Positions 40,770 through 49,376 of a stretch of DNA of 49,376 bases are shown in pieces. The DNA comes from Oxalobacteraceae bacterium (GTDB lineage: Bacteria; Pseudomonadota; Gammaproteobacteria; Burkholderiales; Burkholderiaceae_D), in assembly GCA_025352145.1 (NCBI GenBank), contig JANXTY010000022.1:1-49376 (forward strand), written 5' to 3'. A model generated the notes under the pieces. It was given only the letters and a program-made list of their open reading frames with translations. It searched no databases and was not told the DNA's origin. Each line of letters starts with the position of its first letter. The stretch's first letter is position 1. Position numbers and translations under genes: made by a program.

Positions 40770-42473
40770 TCAGAATTCTTCCCAATCGGGCGAATCGGTA
40801 GAGGCTTTCATTTTTCTGGGGCGCGCGGCGATTTTCCCCTCAATGGTTTTGGTCGCTGCCCGTTTTTTAGGAATAGCTGATTTGACGTGGCTGAGGACAT
40901 TCGCCCGAGGTGCTTGGTGACTGGGCTCCTGTGTAATCTGAAAAATACTGACGGCGTGCGCTAAAGTTTCAGCTTGTTCTTGCAGGCTTTTTGCGGCCGC
41001 TGCTGCTTGCTCTACCAAGGACGCATTTTGCTGAGTCATTTCATCCATTTGGGCGATAGCTTGATTGACTTGTTCAATGCCTGAGTTTTGTTCCTGACTG
41101 GCCGAACTGATCTCTGTCATGATGTCTGCCACCTGTTTCACCGACGTGACGATATCCTGCATGGTTGTTCCGGCTGCATCGACCAGTTTGCTGCCTGCAT
41201 CGACTTTCTCTACCGAGTCGCCGATCAGCGCTTTAATTTCTTTCGCTGCCCCCGCCGAGCGTTGCGCCAGGCTGCGGACTTCAGATGCGACGACGGCAAA
41301 GCCGCGTCCTTGTTCTCCAGCACGTGCTGCTTCGACTGCCGCATTTAATGCCAAAATATTCGTTTGAAACGCGATGCCGTCAATGACGCCGATAATGTCC
41401 ACAATTTTGCGCGAGCTTTCCTTGATGGAACTCATCGTTTCCACCACTTCGTTCACCACTTGGCCGCCTTTGACGGCAACATCGGAAGCGGTGACGACTA
41501 ACTGGTTGGCTTGCCGAGCATTGTCGGCGTTTTGGCTGACGGTGGAGGTGAGTTCTTCCATTGAACTGGCCGTTTCCTCCAAGGAGCTGGCCTGCGATTC
41601 GGTACGGTTTGATAGATTGAGATTGCCCGCTGCAATCTCCCTTGATGCATGGGAAATGGCATCTGTGCTCATGCGGACATCGCCAACGGTCTTTGTCAAG
41701 CTGACATTCATATCTTTTAGGGCCTGTAGTAATTGCCCTGTCTCGTCTCTGGACGTGACTTCTATATGCGTCGTGAGGTCGCCATTGGCAACGCGCTGCG
41801 CGATCAAAACGGCCGCGTTGAGCGGCGTTGTAATAGCCTGCGTAAGCCACAACGCCAAGCCGATTCCAGCGAGCAATGCGGCAATGCCCAAAGCCGTTAC
41901 CCAGTTGACGGAAGAACTAATATCGCCTTTGATGGTCGTTCCGGCGCTGATCATGTGCTTGCTTTGCAGCTCTGCCATTTCCCTCGTATAACGCAGCAAT
42001 GTATCGAACGCGGGAAAGGTCTCAGCGTTCATCATGGCGGCTGCGTCCTCTTTTTTGTCGGCCTCGATTAAATCGGTTACCCTGAGAAAAGAGGTGACGT
42101 AGGCAATCCGGGCATTTTTTGTTTTGGTAAAGAGCGTCTTGTCCTCATCTGTTTCAACGAGCCGATTTAAGTTATCCAATGCCGCAGTGATGGTCGCTCT
42201 GTTGGCATCAATTTTGGCGTAAGTTTTAACGCGCTCCTCTTTCGTGGGCAGAATAAACAGCGACATTATTCTGCTTGCATTTTCCGATGCCAATGCCCGT
42301 ACTGTGTTGGCCGCTCCAGTACTGTCCACGCCCGCTTTAATGATGGAACTGGTGGTGGTGCTAATTGCAGAAAACTGGATGATGCTTATCGTTACTAATA
42401 CAAGCATGACGGCGACCAGAGCACCAAATGCGCCCAGCAAACGGCTCTGGATTTTAAAATTTGAAAAATTCAT
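40770..42473 (-). CDS. Methyl-accepting chemotaxis protein
   Basis: 567 residues. Domains in order: N-terminal membrane helix ([20 protein letters not shown]), a four-helix-bundle periplasmic sensor (about 35-190), a second membrane helix ([17 protein letters not shown]), HAMP, and the signalling domain with the conserved hairpin tip [20 protein letters not shown]. It ends DWEEF, a variant of the NWETF tether that recruits CheR/CheB. AAGGAC precedes the ATG. It follows cheW by 97 bp on the same strand. Confidence 0.93.
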   Translation of the reverse strand: MNFSNFKIQSRLLGAFGALVAVMLVLVTISIIQFSAISTTTSSIIKAGVDSTGAANTVRALASENASRIMSLFILPTKEERVKTYAKIDANRATITAALDNLNRLVETDEDKTLFTKTKNARIAYVTSFLRVTDLIEADKKEDAAAMMNAETFPAFDTLLRYTREMAELQSKHMISAGTTIKGDISSSVNWVTALGIAALLAGIGLALWLTQAITTPLNAAVLIAQRVANGDLTTHIEVTSRDETGQLLQALKDMNVSLTKTVGDVRMSTDAISHASREIAAGNLNLSNRTESQASSLEETASSMEELTSTVSQNADNARQANQLVVTASDVAVKGGQVVNEVVETMSSIKESSRKIVDIIGVIDGIAFQTNILALNAAVEAARAGEQGRGFAVVASEVRSLAQRSAGAAKEIKALIGDSVEKVDAGSKLVDAAGTTMQDIVTSVKQVADIMTEISSASQEQNSGIEQVNQAIAQMDEMTQQNASLVEQAAAAAKSLQEQAETLAHAVSIFQITQEPSHQAPRANVLSHVKSAIPKKRAATKTIEGKIAARPRKMKASTDSPDWEEF

Positions 42474-42570
42474 TTGACGTCCTTTTTAGATGAGTCTCCG
42501 CTGCCGTTTTAGTGCTACTCAAAGCGCCTGCGCCACTTAATCAAGGTAATCTTAACGGTAATTAAGGATG

Positions 42571-43089
42571 CTAATTTCCCAGATTTTCTATCAGTCCCAT
42601 CTCTGAACTCGACATTAATTTGTCGATATCGACCAGAATCAGCATGCGCTCGTCAAGTGTGCCCAAGCCAATCAGGTAATCGGTATTGAACGTAGTTCCC
42701 ATTTCAGGCGCAGGCTTCACTTGCTCAGGGGACAGGGTCGTAACATCGGAAACGCTATCGACCACCATCCCCATTACGCGCCCTCCAATGTTGAGAATAA
42801 TGACAACCGTAAATTGATCGTAGATGGGTGTGCCGAGATTAAATTTAATGCGCATATCCACCACTGGGATGATGATGCCACGCAGGTTGATGACGCCTTT
42901 GATGAACTCCGGGGCATTGGCAATGCGGGTCACGGCTTCATAGCCTCGGATCTCCTGAACTTTTAGGATGTCGATCCCATACTCTTCTTTTCCAAGTGTG
43001 AAAGCGAGATACTCTTGTCCCGAGTGATCGTTGTGAGTGTTGATACCAAGAACTGCGCCGCTGGATTGGGCGTGTGCGGTTTGTTGCAT
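42571..43089 (-). CDS. cheW: Chemotaxis coupling protein CheW
   Basis: 172 residues. The CheW fold shows [20 protein letters not shown] at its start, then [19 protein letters not shown] and [11 protein letters not shown]. It bridges receptors and the CheA kinase. Its AAGGAC site lies upstream of the ATG, and it heads a unit with the chemoreceptor downstream. Confidence 0.94.
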   Translation of the reverse strand: MQQTAHAQSSGAVLGINTHNDHSGQEYLAFTLGKEEYGIDILKVQEIRGYEAVTRIANAPEFIKGVINLRGIIIPVVDMRIKFNLGTPIYDQFTVVIILNIGGRVMGMVVDSVSDVTTLSPEQVKPAPEMGTTFNTDYLIGLGTLDERMLILVDIDKLMSSSEMGLIENLGN

Positions 43090-43595
43090 GGCTTTGTCCT
43101 TGTCGGAAAAATTGACTGGGTATTGAATAAGACCAAATTAGTGAGCGACGTATCAGGATCAATGCGCAATCCAATCCCAAATATGTTTTAGCTACTTCTA
43201 TTCAGTATAGAAAGAGTATCAGAGTCTGATCAATATTACGAGATTGGAGAGAAATTCATGCGTTGGTTATGTACCCGGATCTTTGCATGAATTCAGCGAG
43301 CCATTGCTTGGCTTTTGATTCGTAAGGATATTTGGCGGTACCCTGCAATTATTCCGGGCGGTATTAAACTTCTCCGCCTAGTTGACGTAGTTAGGATGAT
43401 AAACATTTTCAGTGACATGTTGCGCTTTAGTCATATTGGTTTTGAATTGTCTGTGTCGACAGGCATTGCTGGAACAGTTTTCCGTCAACCGTGAAAACTA
43501 GTGTTGGCATTGCTGACGACTTGGTAATAAGATGGATATTCTGCATTTCTGTTGGCGGTTTCCCGCCTAGCCAGTGTGTCATAACAGGAGTAGGC
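43090..43595. other. Divergent intergenic region, cheW / response regulator
   Basis: 506 bp. No RNA gene or confident promoter was seen. A plus-strand frame enters the next gene from 43491 but lacks a ribosome binding site. Confidence 0.5.
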
Positions 43596-45200
43596 ATGAA
43601 TCCCCCAGTCTCTAGCGATGATCATGATGATGATTGGTTGATTAATGACGATACGGATGACGTAACCGCTCTTGTTCCTCCCAATGAACGGCCACTGAAC
43701 GAACGCCCCTGGCGGATTCTGATTGTTGACGATGATCTCGATGTGCATTCAGCCACAAATCTTGCGCTGCGTAATGTCAGGTTTAAGGGGAGAGACCTTG
43801 AATTAATGAGCGCCTACAGCGGTGAAGAGGCATTTTCTATTTTGCAAAGCACGCCAGGTATTGCCTTGGTATTGCTTGATGTGGTCATGGAAACCGAAGA
43901 TGCCGGTTTGCGTTTGGTAGGACGGATTCGGGGCGATTTAGATAATGCGTTGGTGCGTATCGTGTTGCGGACAGGTCAGCCAGGGCAGGCTCCTGAGCAT
44001 AGCGTGATCATTGACTACGATATTAACGATTACAAAGCTAAAACAGAACTGACTACTCAAAAATTATTTACGACAGTGATCTCGTCGCTCCGGGCTTACG
44101 AAAGCTTGTTGATGATTGAGCGTAGCCGGGTCGGATTGTGGAAAATACTCGAAGGTGCGACCAATCTTTATCAGATTCGTTCTTTGCGCGAATTTGCCTC
44201 CGGCGTACTGAATCAGATTAGTGCCATTTTAGATGTGGGTGCCAATGGGGTACTGTGTGTGCTGAAGGGTGACCTCGTGGATGCACATCCTCAATTGACG
44301 GTAGTCGCGGCGACGGGCGGCTATTCCGGTTTGGCGGATAGCGAAACCATGCCGTTGGATCACCCTTTGGCTAGTGCCATTGCCAAAGCATTTCGTGAAA
44401 AAAATAGTCAGTACCAACATCCCATCGATGTGATGTTTATTCACACGAAGCAGGGACATGAGTTCGCTATTTCTGTGACGCCACCGTGGCCCTTGGCAGA
44501 AATTCAGCGCAATCTTCTGGAAATATTTTGCCAGCGCATTGCCGTGGCCTTCGATAATTTCTACCTATTTGATCAACTGCAAAAATCCCAGGATGCGACG
44601 GTCGCCATGCTTGCCCATGTCGCTGAATTTTCTGATAAAAAAGCACCTTGCCATGTGCGTCGCGTGCAAAAGTTAACCCAGGCCATTACCGAAAAATTGG
44701 TTGAGAAAGGTACGTATAAAAATGAGCTGACGCCACAGTTGTTCGAGATGATCGGTGGGGCCAGCGCCTTGCACGACGTAGGTAAAGTGACTATTCCTGA
44801 CAGCATTTTGTTGAAGTCCGATGTCCACACTCCAGAAGAACTTTTATTGATCCAATCACATGCCGAAGCAGGCGAAAACATCATTGGCCGTGCGGCAAAA
44901 ATGGCTGATGGCATTAATTATTTAAGTTATGGGGCGCAAATTGCCGGCGCCCATCATGAGCATTTTGATGGTGGGGGTTACCCCCGTGGCTTAGTCGGAT
45001 ACGCGATTCCGCTGGCTGCACGTATCGTTGCATTAGCCGACGCTTGCGATACGTTGTTAGATGGCAGGGGCGGAAAAAAAGCAATGCAGTTTGATGAGAT
45101 GGTAGAGTTCATACGCCAACGTCGTGGCTCGCAATTTGATCCTGAAATTGTCGATGTGTTTGTCGAACTTTCAGAAAGTTCTGCACCCAGCTGGTTGTGA
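43596..45200 (+). CDS. Response regulator with DUF3369 and HD-GYP domains
   Basis: 534 residues from ATG 43596 (AGGAGTAGGC upstream; the longer frame from 43491 has none). The receiver domain shows ILIVDDDLDVH and the phosphoacceptor region VLLDVVMET. A DUF3369 GAF-like sensor follows (SLREFASGVLNQISAILDVG). The C-terminal HD-GYP domain has LHDVGKVTIPDS and HHEHFDGGGYPRG, retaining the HD and GYP motifs of cyclic-di-GMP phosphodiesterases. Likely lowers c-di-GMP on phosphorylation. Confidence 0.9.
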   Translation: MNPPVSSDDHDDDWLINDDTDDVTALVPPNERPLNERPWRILIVDDDLDVHSATNLALRNVRFKGRDLELMSAYSGEEAFSILQSTPGIALVLLDVVMETEDAGLRLVGRIRGDLDNALVRIVLRTGQPGQAPEHSVIIDYDINDYKAKTELTTQKLFTTVISSLRAYESLLMIERSRVGLWKILEGATNLYQIRSLREFASGVLNQISAILDVGANGVLCVLKGDLVDAHPQLTVVAATGGYSGLADSETMPLDHPLASAIAKAFREKNSQYQHPIDVMFIHTKQGHEFAISVTPPWPLAEIQRNLLEIFCQRIAVAFDNFYLFDQLQKSQDATVAMLAHVAEFSDKKAPCHVRRVQKLTQAITEKLVEKGTYKNELTPQLFEMIGGASALHDVGKVTIPDSILLKSDVHTPEELLLIQSHAEAGENIIGRAAKMADGINYLSYGAQIAGAHHEHFDGGGYPRGLVGYAIPLAARIVALADACDTLLDGRGGKKAMQFDEMVEFIRQRRGSQFDPEIVDVFVELSESSAPSWL

Positions 45201-45350
45201 ATGATTGACGTAAAAATATTGGTGAGAGGCGATATTTTATCGTTTCCCCATAGAATCACTAGACCGGCGATAAGCCATTTTTGGTGAACACAGTTTGGTG
45301 AAGCTACCACTTCCTCTGTCCGATGCGAAGCTATTTTTGGAAATTTTGAC

Positions 45351-46976
45351 ATGGATGAATTAGATGGCTTGAGCGCATTGATTATTGAGCCCAATTTAGG
45401 AATGCGGGGAGGCATACAAAGCATGCTTAACCTATGCGGCTTGACGAAAATAGAGCATGGGGTAAGCGCCGCCACAGCGATCCGGCATTTGGAGAACAAG
45501 AAATTTGATCTGATTATTTGTGAGTACGACCTTGATGGGGGGCAGGATGGACAGCAACTCTTGGAGGATATGCGTCATTACAAGTTGATTAATTTGTCGA
45601 CGATGTTTTTTATGGTGACGGCAGAAGGTGGCTATAGCAAGGTGGTAAGTGCTGCAGAATTTGCGCCCACTGATTACATACTGAAGCCATTTACTGCTGA
45701 TCGCCTGCTCGAGCGCATTAAACGCGCATTGGAAAAACGCAATGTATTGCTGCCGATTTATCAGTTGATGGAATTGGGTGATCAACGCGACGCAATTGCA
45801 TTGTGCGTGGAAAATGAGGAGAAATATTATCGGTATGCGATCGATTTTTTGCGCTTGCGTGCAGAATTGCATGTCTTTCTGGGGGAGTCAAATCTAGCGG
45901 AAAAAATTTACCAAGATGTCATCGATTCAAAGGGGTTAGCGTGGGCCAGGCTCGGTTTGGCAAAAACCTTGTTCATGCAAGAGCGATTCGACGAAGCTAA
46001 GGCCCTATTGGAAGCGCTGTTATCTGACAACAAAAAATTTATGGATGCCTATGACTGGTTGGCTAAGACGCTGCAGGCGATGGGGAAGGCAGTCGAGGCT
46101 CAAGTCGTTTTGGAAAGCGCGGTTGCCGTGTCTCCCCACGCGGTGCGACGGTTGCGCAGGCTGGGCGAGGTTGCGCTGGAAGTTGGTGATGTTGACACAG
46201 CCGAGCGCGTATTGAAAAAAGTCGTCAACAAGGCTAAGTATTCGGAATTTCGTGATCCTGAAGATCACGTCAAATTGGTGAAAACCTTAATTGCAAAGGG
46301 TGACCCGGAGCAAGCATCAGCAGTCATTCGAGACCTTGATAAATCCATGAGTGGGCTGAAAAATACACCGGCCTGCAGCGCGATTTCATCTGCCATGGTG
46401 CATGAACATACCGGGAACGAGGGACGTTTGGCGGAGTCACTCGCGGCCGCCGTCGCCGCCTGTCGTGAGAGTTCGGGTTTGTCCAATGAGATGAAGATGG
46501 AATTGGCTAGAAACTGCATTCAGAACAACATGGAGAATGAGGCTTCTGAGGTAATGTTAGACGTGATGAACAATGCCAAAAATGGCGCTGCGTTAGAAAA
46601 GGCAATGCAGGTATTTGAGCTGGTTGGCCGGGGAGATCTAGCCCAAACTCTGGTACAAGAAAGTCGGCAAAAAATTATTGCGCTTGTGGCAGCCGGTGCC
46701 GCTAAAGCAAAAGAAGGAGATTATCGTAATGCTGTTTCTTTAATGATGGAAGCGGTCAATAAATTGCCGGACAATCCGCAGGTAGTATTTAATGCGGCTG
46801 TCGCGGTGTTGAAATATTTGGATAATTTGGGTTGGGATGATCGGCTCGGCACCTATGCCAGATCATTGATTGATACTGTGCGTCATCTGGATCCGATTAA
46901 TGCGCAACTCACCGCTTTGTCCAGTTTGCATCAGAAAATTCTGAAAAAATATAACATCCGTGCTAGCCGACCATAG
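45351..46976 (+). CDS. Response regulator with TPR repeats
   Basis: 541 residues. The receiver domain (about 1-125) has ALIIEPNLGMRG and the phosphoacceptor segment LIICEYDLDGGQDG, ending DYILKPFTADRLLERI. The rest is tetratricopeptide-like helices (e.g. WARLGLAKTLFMQERFDEAK and LAKTLQAMGKAVEAQVVLES). TPR tails bind partner proteins; it may connect the HD-GYP and HDOD proteins encoded on either side. Confidence 0.87.
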   Translation: MDELDGLSALIIEPNLGMRGGIQSMLNLCGLTKIEHGVSAATAIRHLENKKFDLIICEYDLDGGQDGQQLLEDMRHYKLINLSTMFFMVTAEGGYSKVVSAAEFAPTDYILKPFTADRLLERIKRALEKRNVLLPIYQLMELGDQRDAIALCVENEEKYYRYAIDFLRLRAELHVFLGESNLAEKIYQDVIDSKGLAWARLGLAKTLFMQERFDEAKALLEALLSDNKKFMDAYDWLAKTLQAMGKAVEAQVVLESAVAVSPHAVRRLRRLGEVALEVGDVDTAERVLKKVVNKAKYSEFRDPEDHVKLVKTLIAKGDPEQASAVIRDLDKSMSGLKNTPACSAISSAMVHEHTGNEGRLAESLAAAVAACRESSGLSNEMKMELARNCIQNNMENEASEVMLDVMNNAKNGAALEKAMQVFELVGRGDLAQTLVQESRQKIIALVAAGAAKAKEGDYRNAVSLMMEAVNKLPDNPQVVFNAAVAVLKYLDNLGWDDRLGTYARSLIDTVRHLDPINAQLTALSSLHQKILKKYNIRASRP

Positions 46977-47110
46977 GCAAGATGATCATTCATCGTAAGT
47001 GATTATTTCTCTGGGACGGACACTATTTTTACGCCAAATAATCAGGTCAGCTCAGGTAATAGTTAGGGAGTAATTGGTGGGAATGGATTTTTTTGGAAGG
47101 TGGTGACCCG

Positions 47111-48673
47111 ATGGAATATCACATGCCAGCTGATTTGTTGTTGCCGCAATCTAAGGGTAAACAAAAATCGCCGCGTGACGCCCTTTTGCAAAAACTCAGC
47201 AGCGATGTCGATTTGCTCGCATTGGGAAGTTCAGTCTCCCGGGTAGTGCAAATGGCCTCAGCCGATGATGAGGCAACGCGCACTTTGGCCTCTGGAATTT
47301 TGTCCGACGTTGCACTTACCCAAAAAATTCTGCGACTGGCGAATACAGTTTTCTATCGTGCGGCTTCCAGCACGCCGGTGACGACTATTTCCAGGGCCAT
47401 TTTTTTGCTCGGAGTTGATACGGTAAAGACCAGTGCGCTAGCGATGATGTTGGTCGATAGTTTGTCCAACAATAAGCACGCTCAAAGCGTACGGATTGAA
47501 TTGTCAGAAGCTCTGTGTGCCAGCCTGGTTGGGCGTGAACTGGCGCGGCGTAGTCAATATCAGGGAGCGGAGGAAGTATCGATTGCTGCATTATTTAAAA
47601 ATCTGGGGCGCGTCTTGTTGGCATCATACGAACACCCAATGTATAAAGAAATCAACCGGCTTGCCGCAGGAGGCCTTACGCCGGGGCAGGCAGCGATCCA
47701 AGTGCTTGGTTGCAGTTTCGATGCGCTAGCGGGGAGCGTGTTACAAGAATGGAATATGCCAGATACCATCATGCATGCATTACGTCCGATAGCGCCCGGT
47801 GTTGTGCCGCCCCATAAAAGTCGACATGACTGGATGCGTCAGGTCGCATCATTCAGTGCGGAGGCCGCACAGCAGATTATGCGCAAAGAAGATCCCGTCG
47901 AGGGCGAGGGGAGCTTAGCATTGTTGAGTCGTTTCGGCGCTGCCTTGCATTTAGACCCGGAGAAAATGGCGCAAATTTATGAGTTGGTTGGTCAGGAAAC
48001 CGAAGGGTTGATGGAAAGCTTGAAGCTGACGCCGCAAGTGGCCGTGATTTCCTCGACTCCTGTAGAAAAGCCCGGTCTGCCGAGTATTTTGCAACAGGCC
48101 ACTATGGATGCCGGGCCGGTACTAACAGACTCACATCACGCTAGTGGCAAGCCAGTGAATGCGCGTGATCTATTACTCACTGGTGTACAGGATGCTACGC
48201 AAATGACGGCTTCTGGTCGTTGCAAGGTGAACGAGCTTATTTTGCTTGTATTAGAAATACTATCTAACGGTATGGGTTTTCGTTTTGCGACGGTGTGCTT
48301 GAAAGATGTCAAAGTTGGTCAGTTTCGTGCGCGGATCACGATAGGGGAGCATAGTGCTGTGCGACAGTTGGGGTTTGTATTTCCCATTGTTTCAGAGAGA
48401 GATTTGTTCCATTTGGCAATGGAAAATAATGCCGACTTGATGATTTCAGATGCGTCTGCACCTAAAATTCGTGAACTTCTTCCGACGTGGCATAGAAAAC
48501 TATTGCCGGACGCACGAAGCTTAATTGTGCTCCCGCTTGTCCGGCAAAAAGTTCAGTTAGGGCTAATTTATGCTGATCGCATAAAGACTGCACCTGAAGG
48601 AGTGCCACCTGATGAAGCGGCTTTGATCAAAGCCCTGATGTCACAAGTGTTGGCGGTTTTGAATACGCACTGA
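47111..48673 (+). CDS. HDOD domain signalling protein
   Basis: 520 residues from ATG 47111 (AAGGTGG upstream; the in-frame TTG 47093 is rejected). The HDOD domain occupies about 25-230 (TQKILRLANTVFYR, SRAIFLLGVDTVKT and LFKNLGRVLLASY). A C-terminal part (about 375-515) is GAF-like (ILSNGMGFRFATVCLKD, SLIVLPLVRQKVQLGLIYAD). HDOD proteins are signalling scaffolds in motility and stress. It closes the series of three signalling genes on this strand. Confidence 0.87.
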   Translation: MEYHMPADLLLPQSKGKQKSPRDALLQKLSSDVDLLALGSSVSRVVQMASADDEATRTLASGILSDVALTQKILRLANTVFYRAASSTPVTTISRAIFLLGVDTVKTSALAMMLVDSLSNNKHAQSVRIELSEALCASLVGRELARRSQYQGAEEVSIAALFKNLGRVLLASYEHPMYKEINRLAAGGLTPGQAAIQVLGCSFDALAGSVLQEWNMPDTIMHALRPIAPGVVPPHKSRHDWMRQVASFSAEAAQQIMRKEDPVEGEGSLALLSRFGAALHLDPEKMAQIYELVGQETEGLMESLKLTPQVAVISSTPVEKPGLPSILQQATMDAGPVLTDSHHASGKPVNARDLLLTGVQDATQMTASGRCKVNELILLVLEILSNGMGFRFATVCLKDVKVGQFRARITIGEHSAVRQLGFVFPIVSERDLFHLAMENNADLMISDASAPKIRELLPTWHRKLLPDARSLIVLPLVRQKVQLGLIYADRIKTAPEGVPPDEAALIKALMSQVLAVLNTH

Positions 48674-48811
48674 TATTAACGACAATTTATCGATATCGGC
48701 CGGTTACTCCCTACGGTTTTTGCGCAGCTCACGGTTTTGCGGTGGACTAATCCCCCTATCCGATTTAGTAAAAAAGGGCGCTTCGGTGTGGATAAATATC
48801 TAAACTAGCTG

Positions 48812-48840
48812 TTGACAAATAATTCTGCCCCCGTCATAAT
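48812..48840 (+). promoter_or_regulatory. Sigma70 promoter of the tRNA-tuf operon
   Basis: TTGACA (48812-48817) and CATAAT (48835-48840) separated by exactly 17 bp, ending 14 bp before the first tRNA. A strong match, as expected for a stable-RNA operon. Confidence 0.88.
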
Positions 48841-48854
48841 TTGCGGTTCATTGC

Positions 48855-48940
<86 letters not shown>

Positions 48941-48976
48941 AGAAGTAATTGATTGTAGGATGATTTAGGAGTAGCT

Positions 48977-49050
48977 GCGGGTGTAGCTTAATGGTAGAGC
49001 TGAAGCCTTCCAAGCTTATGACGAGGGTTCGATTCCCTTCACCCGCTCCA
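48977..49050 (+). tRNA. tRNA-Gly (TCC), chromosomal
   Basis: Acceptor GCGGGTG/CACCCGC, anticodon loop CTTCCAA (TCC), U73, encoded CCA. All stems pair except a G-A opposition closing the anticodon stem, in contrast to the array tRNA-Gly at 1362. Confidence 0.96.
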
Positions 49051-49086
49051 GATATGTGCGTTTGCCAAGTGTCGGGCGCAATATTG

Positions 49087-49161
<75 letters not shown>

Positions 49162-49238
49162 GATTTGTCGTGATAGTGGAAGTAAAGTAGTCGGGCGTGT
49201 GCCTGTGCGTTCTCATCAAAATCGTTAGGAGTCAAAAA

Positions 49239-49376
49239 ATGGCAAAGAGCAAGTTTGAGCGGACCAAGCCGCATGTGAATGTGGGCACGATTGGTCACGT
49301 TGATCATGGCAAGACCACGCTGACAGCGGCGATTGCGACGGTGTTGTCGAAGAAATTTGGAGGCGAAGCAAAAGCC
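49239..49376 (+). CDS. tuf: Elongation factor Tu, N-terminal part
   Basis: 46 codons are visible before the window ends. The start [20 protein letters not shown] is characteristic of EF-Tu, followed by the P-loop [14 protein letters not shown] precedes the ATG. The tRNA cluster upstream identifies the copy next to secE/nusG in betaproteobacteria. Confidence 0.97.
   Translation, partial: MAKSKFERTKPHVNVGTIGHVDHGKTTLTAAIATVLSKKFGGEAKA

Overview
The window reads as chromosome from a betaproteobacterium of the order Burkholderiales, probably Oxalobacteraceae-like. This rests on the right-hand gene order (tRNA-Tyr, tRNA-Gly, tRNA-Thr, tuf), the folM/folB/ttcA block and general gene style. No 16S rRNA gene is present, so the genus is inference.

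Layout. (1) 1-2330: a cut-off HTH gene with a palindromic operator, a strong terminator, a boxA-like leader and a packed cluster of 13 tRNA or tRNA-like genes. Each well-formed tRNA has a different isotype, and several have abnormal structures. (2) 2334-4457: a NAD-salvage block with a NADAR remnant, nadR, pnuC and a decayed gene. (3) 4451-8412: a trypsin-like protease, a cysteine-rich unknown, a frameshifted SIR2 NADase-like gene and a small membrane protein. (4) 8487-20641: a Tn7-like transposon core. Two TniQ-family genes flank an XRE regulator and point right; tnsC, tnsB and tnsA point left. A RloC/PrrC-type anticodon nuclease sits between them as cargo. A second XRE regulator, a decayed paralog and a recognisable right end with tandem 20-bp repeats close the element. 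The left end was not found. (5) 20632-25100: a 43-bp-arm perfect inverted repeat, gene remnants, a complete IS5-family element, a truncated ISAs1-family transposase and unknown genes. (6) 25124-29715: a tight minus-strand operon with three metallophosphoesterases, a DEDD-type 3'-5' exoribonuclease, a HAD phosphatase of the RNA-repair-associated type with an AbrB-like tail, and unknowns. (7) 29716-32060: a lipoprotein, an XRE gene with a hairpin over its ribosome binding site, IS remnants and a second transposon-end-like repeat array directly downstream of glmS, the classical attTn7 locus. (8) 32062-48673: housekeeping genes (glmS, lrp-like, glmU, folM-like, folB, ttcA, a MidA-like methyltransferase, a J-domain protein), then chemotaxis and two-component genes. 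(9) 48812-49376: a sigma70 promoter, three tRNAs and the start of tuf.

How it may work together. The accessory part (about 1-32 kb) looks like an island built up next to glmS. It combines weapons that attack tRNA (anticodon nuclease) and NAD (SIR2) with genes that supply or repair the same molecules (a tRNA array, NadR/PnuC/NADAR, and an RNA-end-processing operon). That functional pairing is inference; the gene identities are much firmer. All calls were made by eye from sequence and translations, with no database search.
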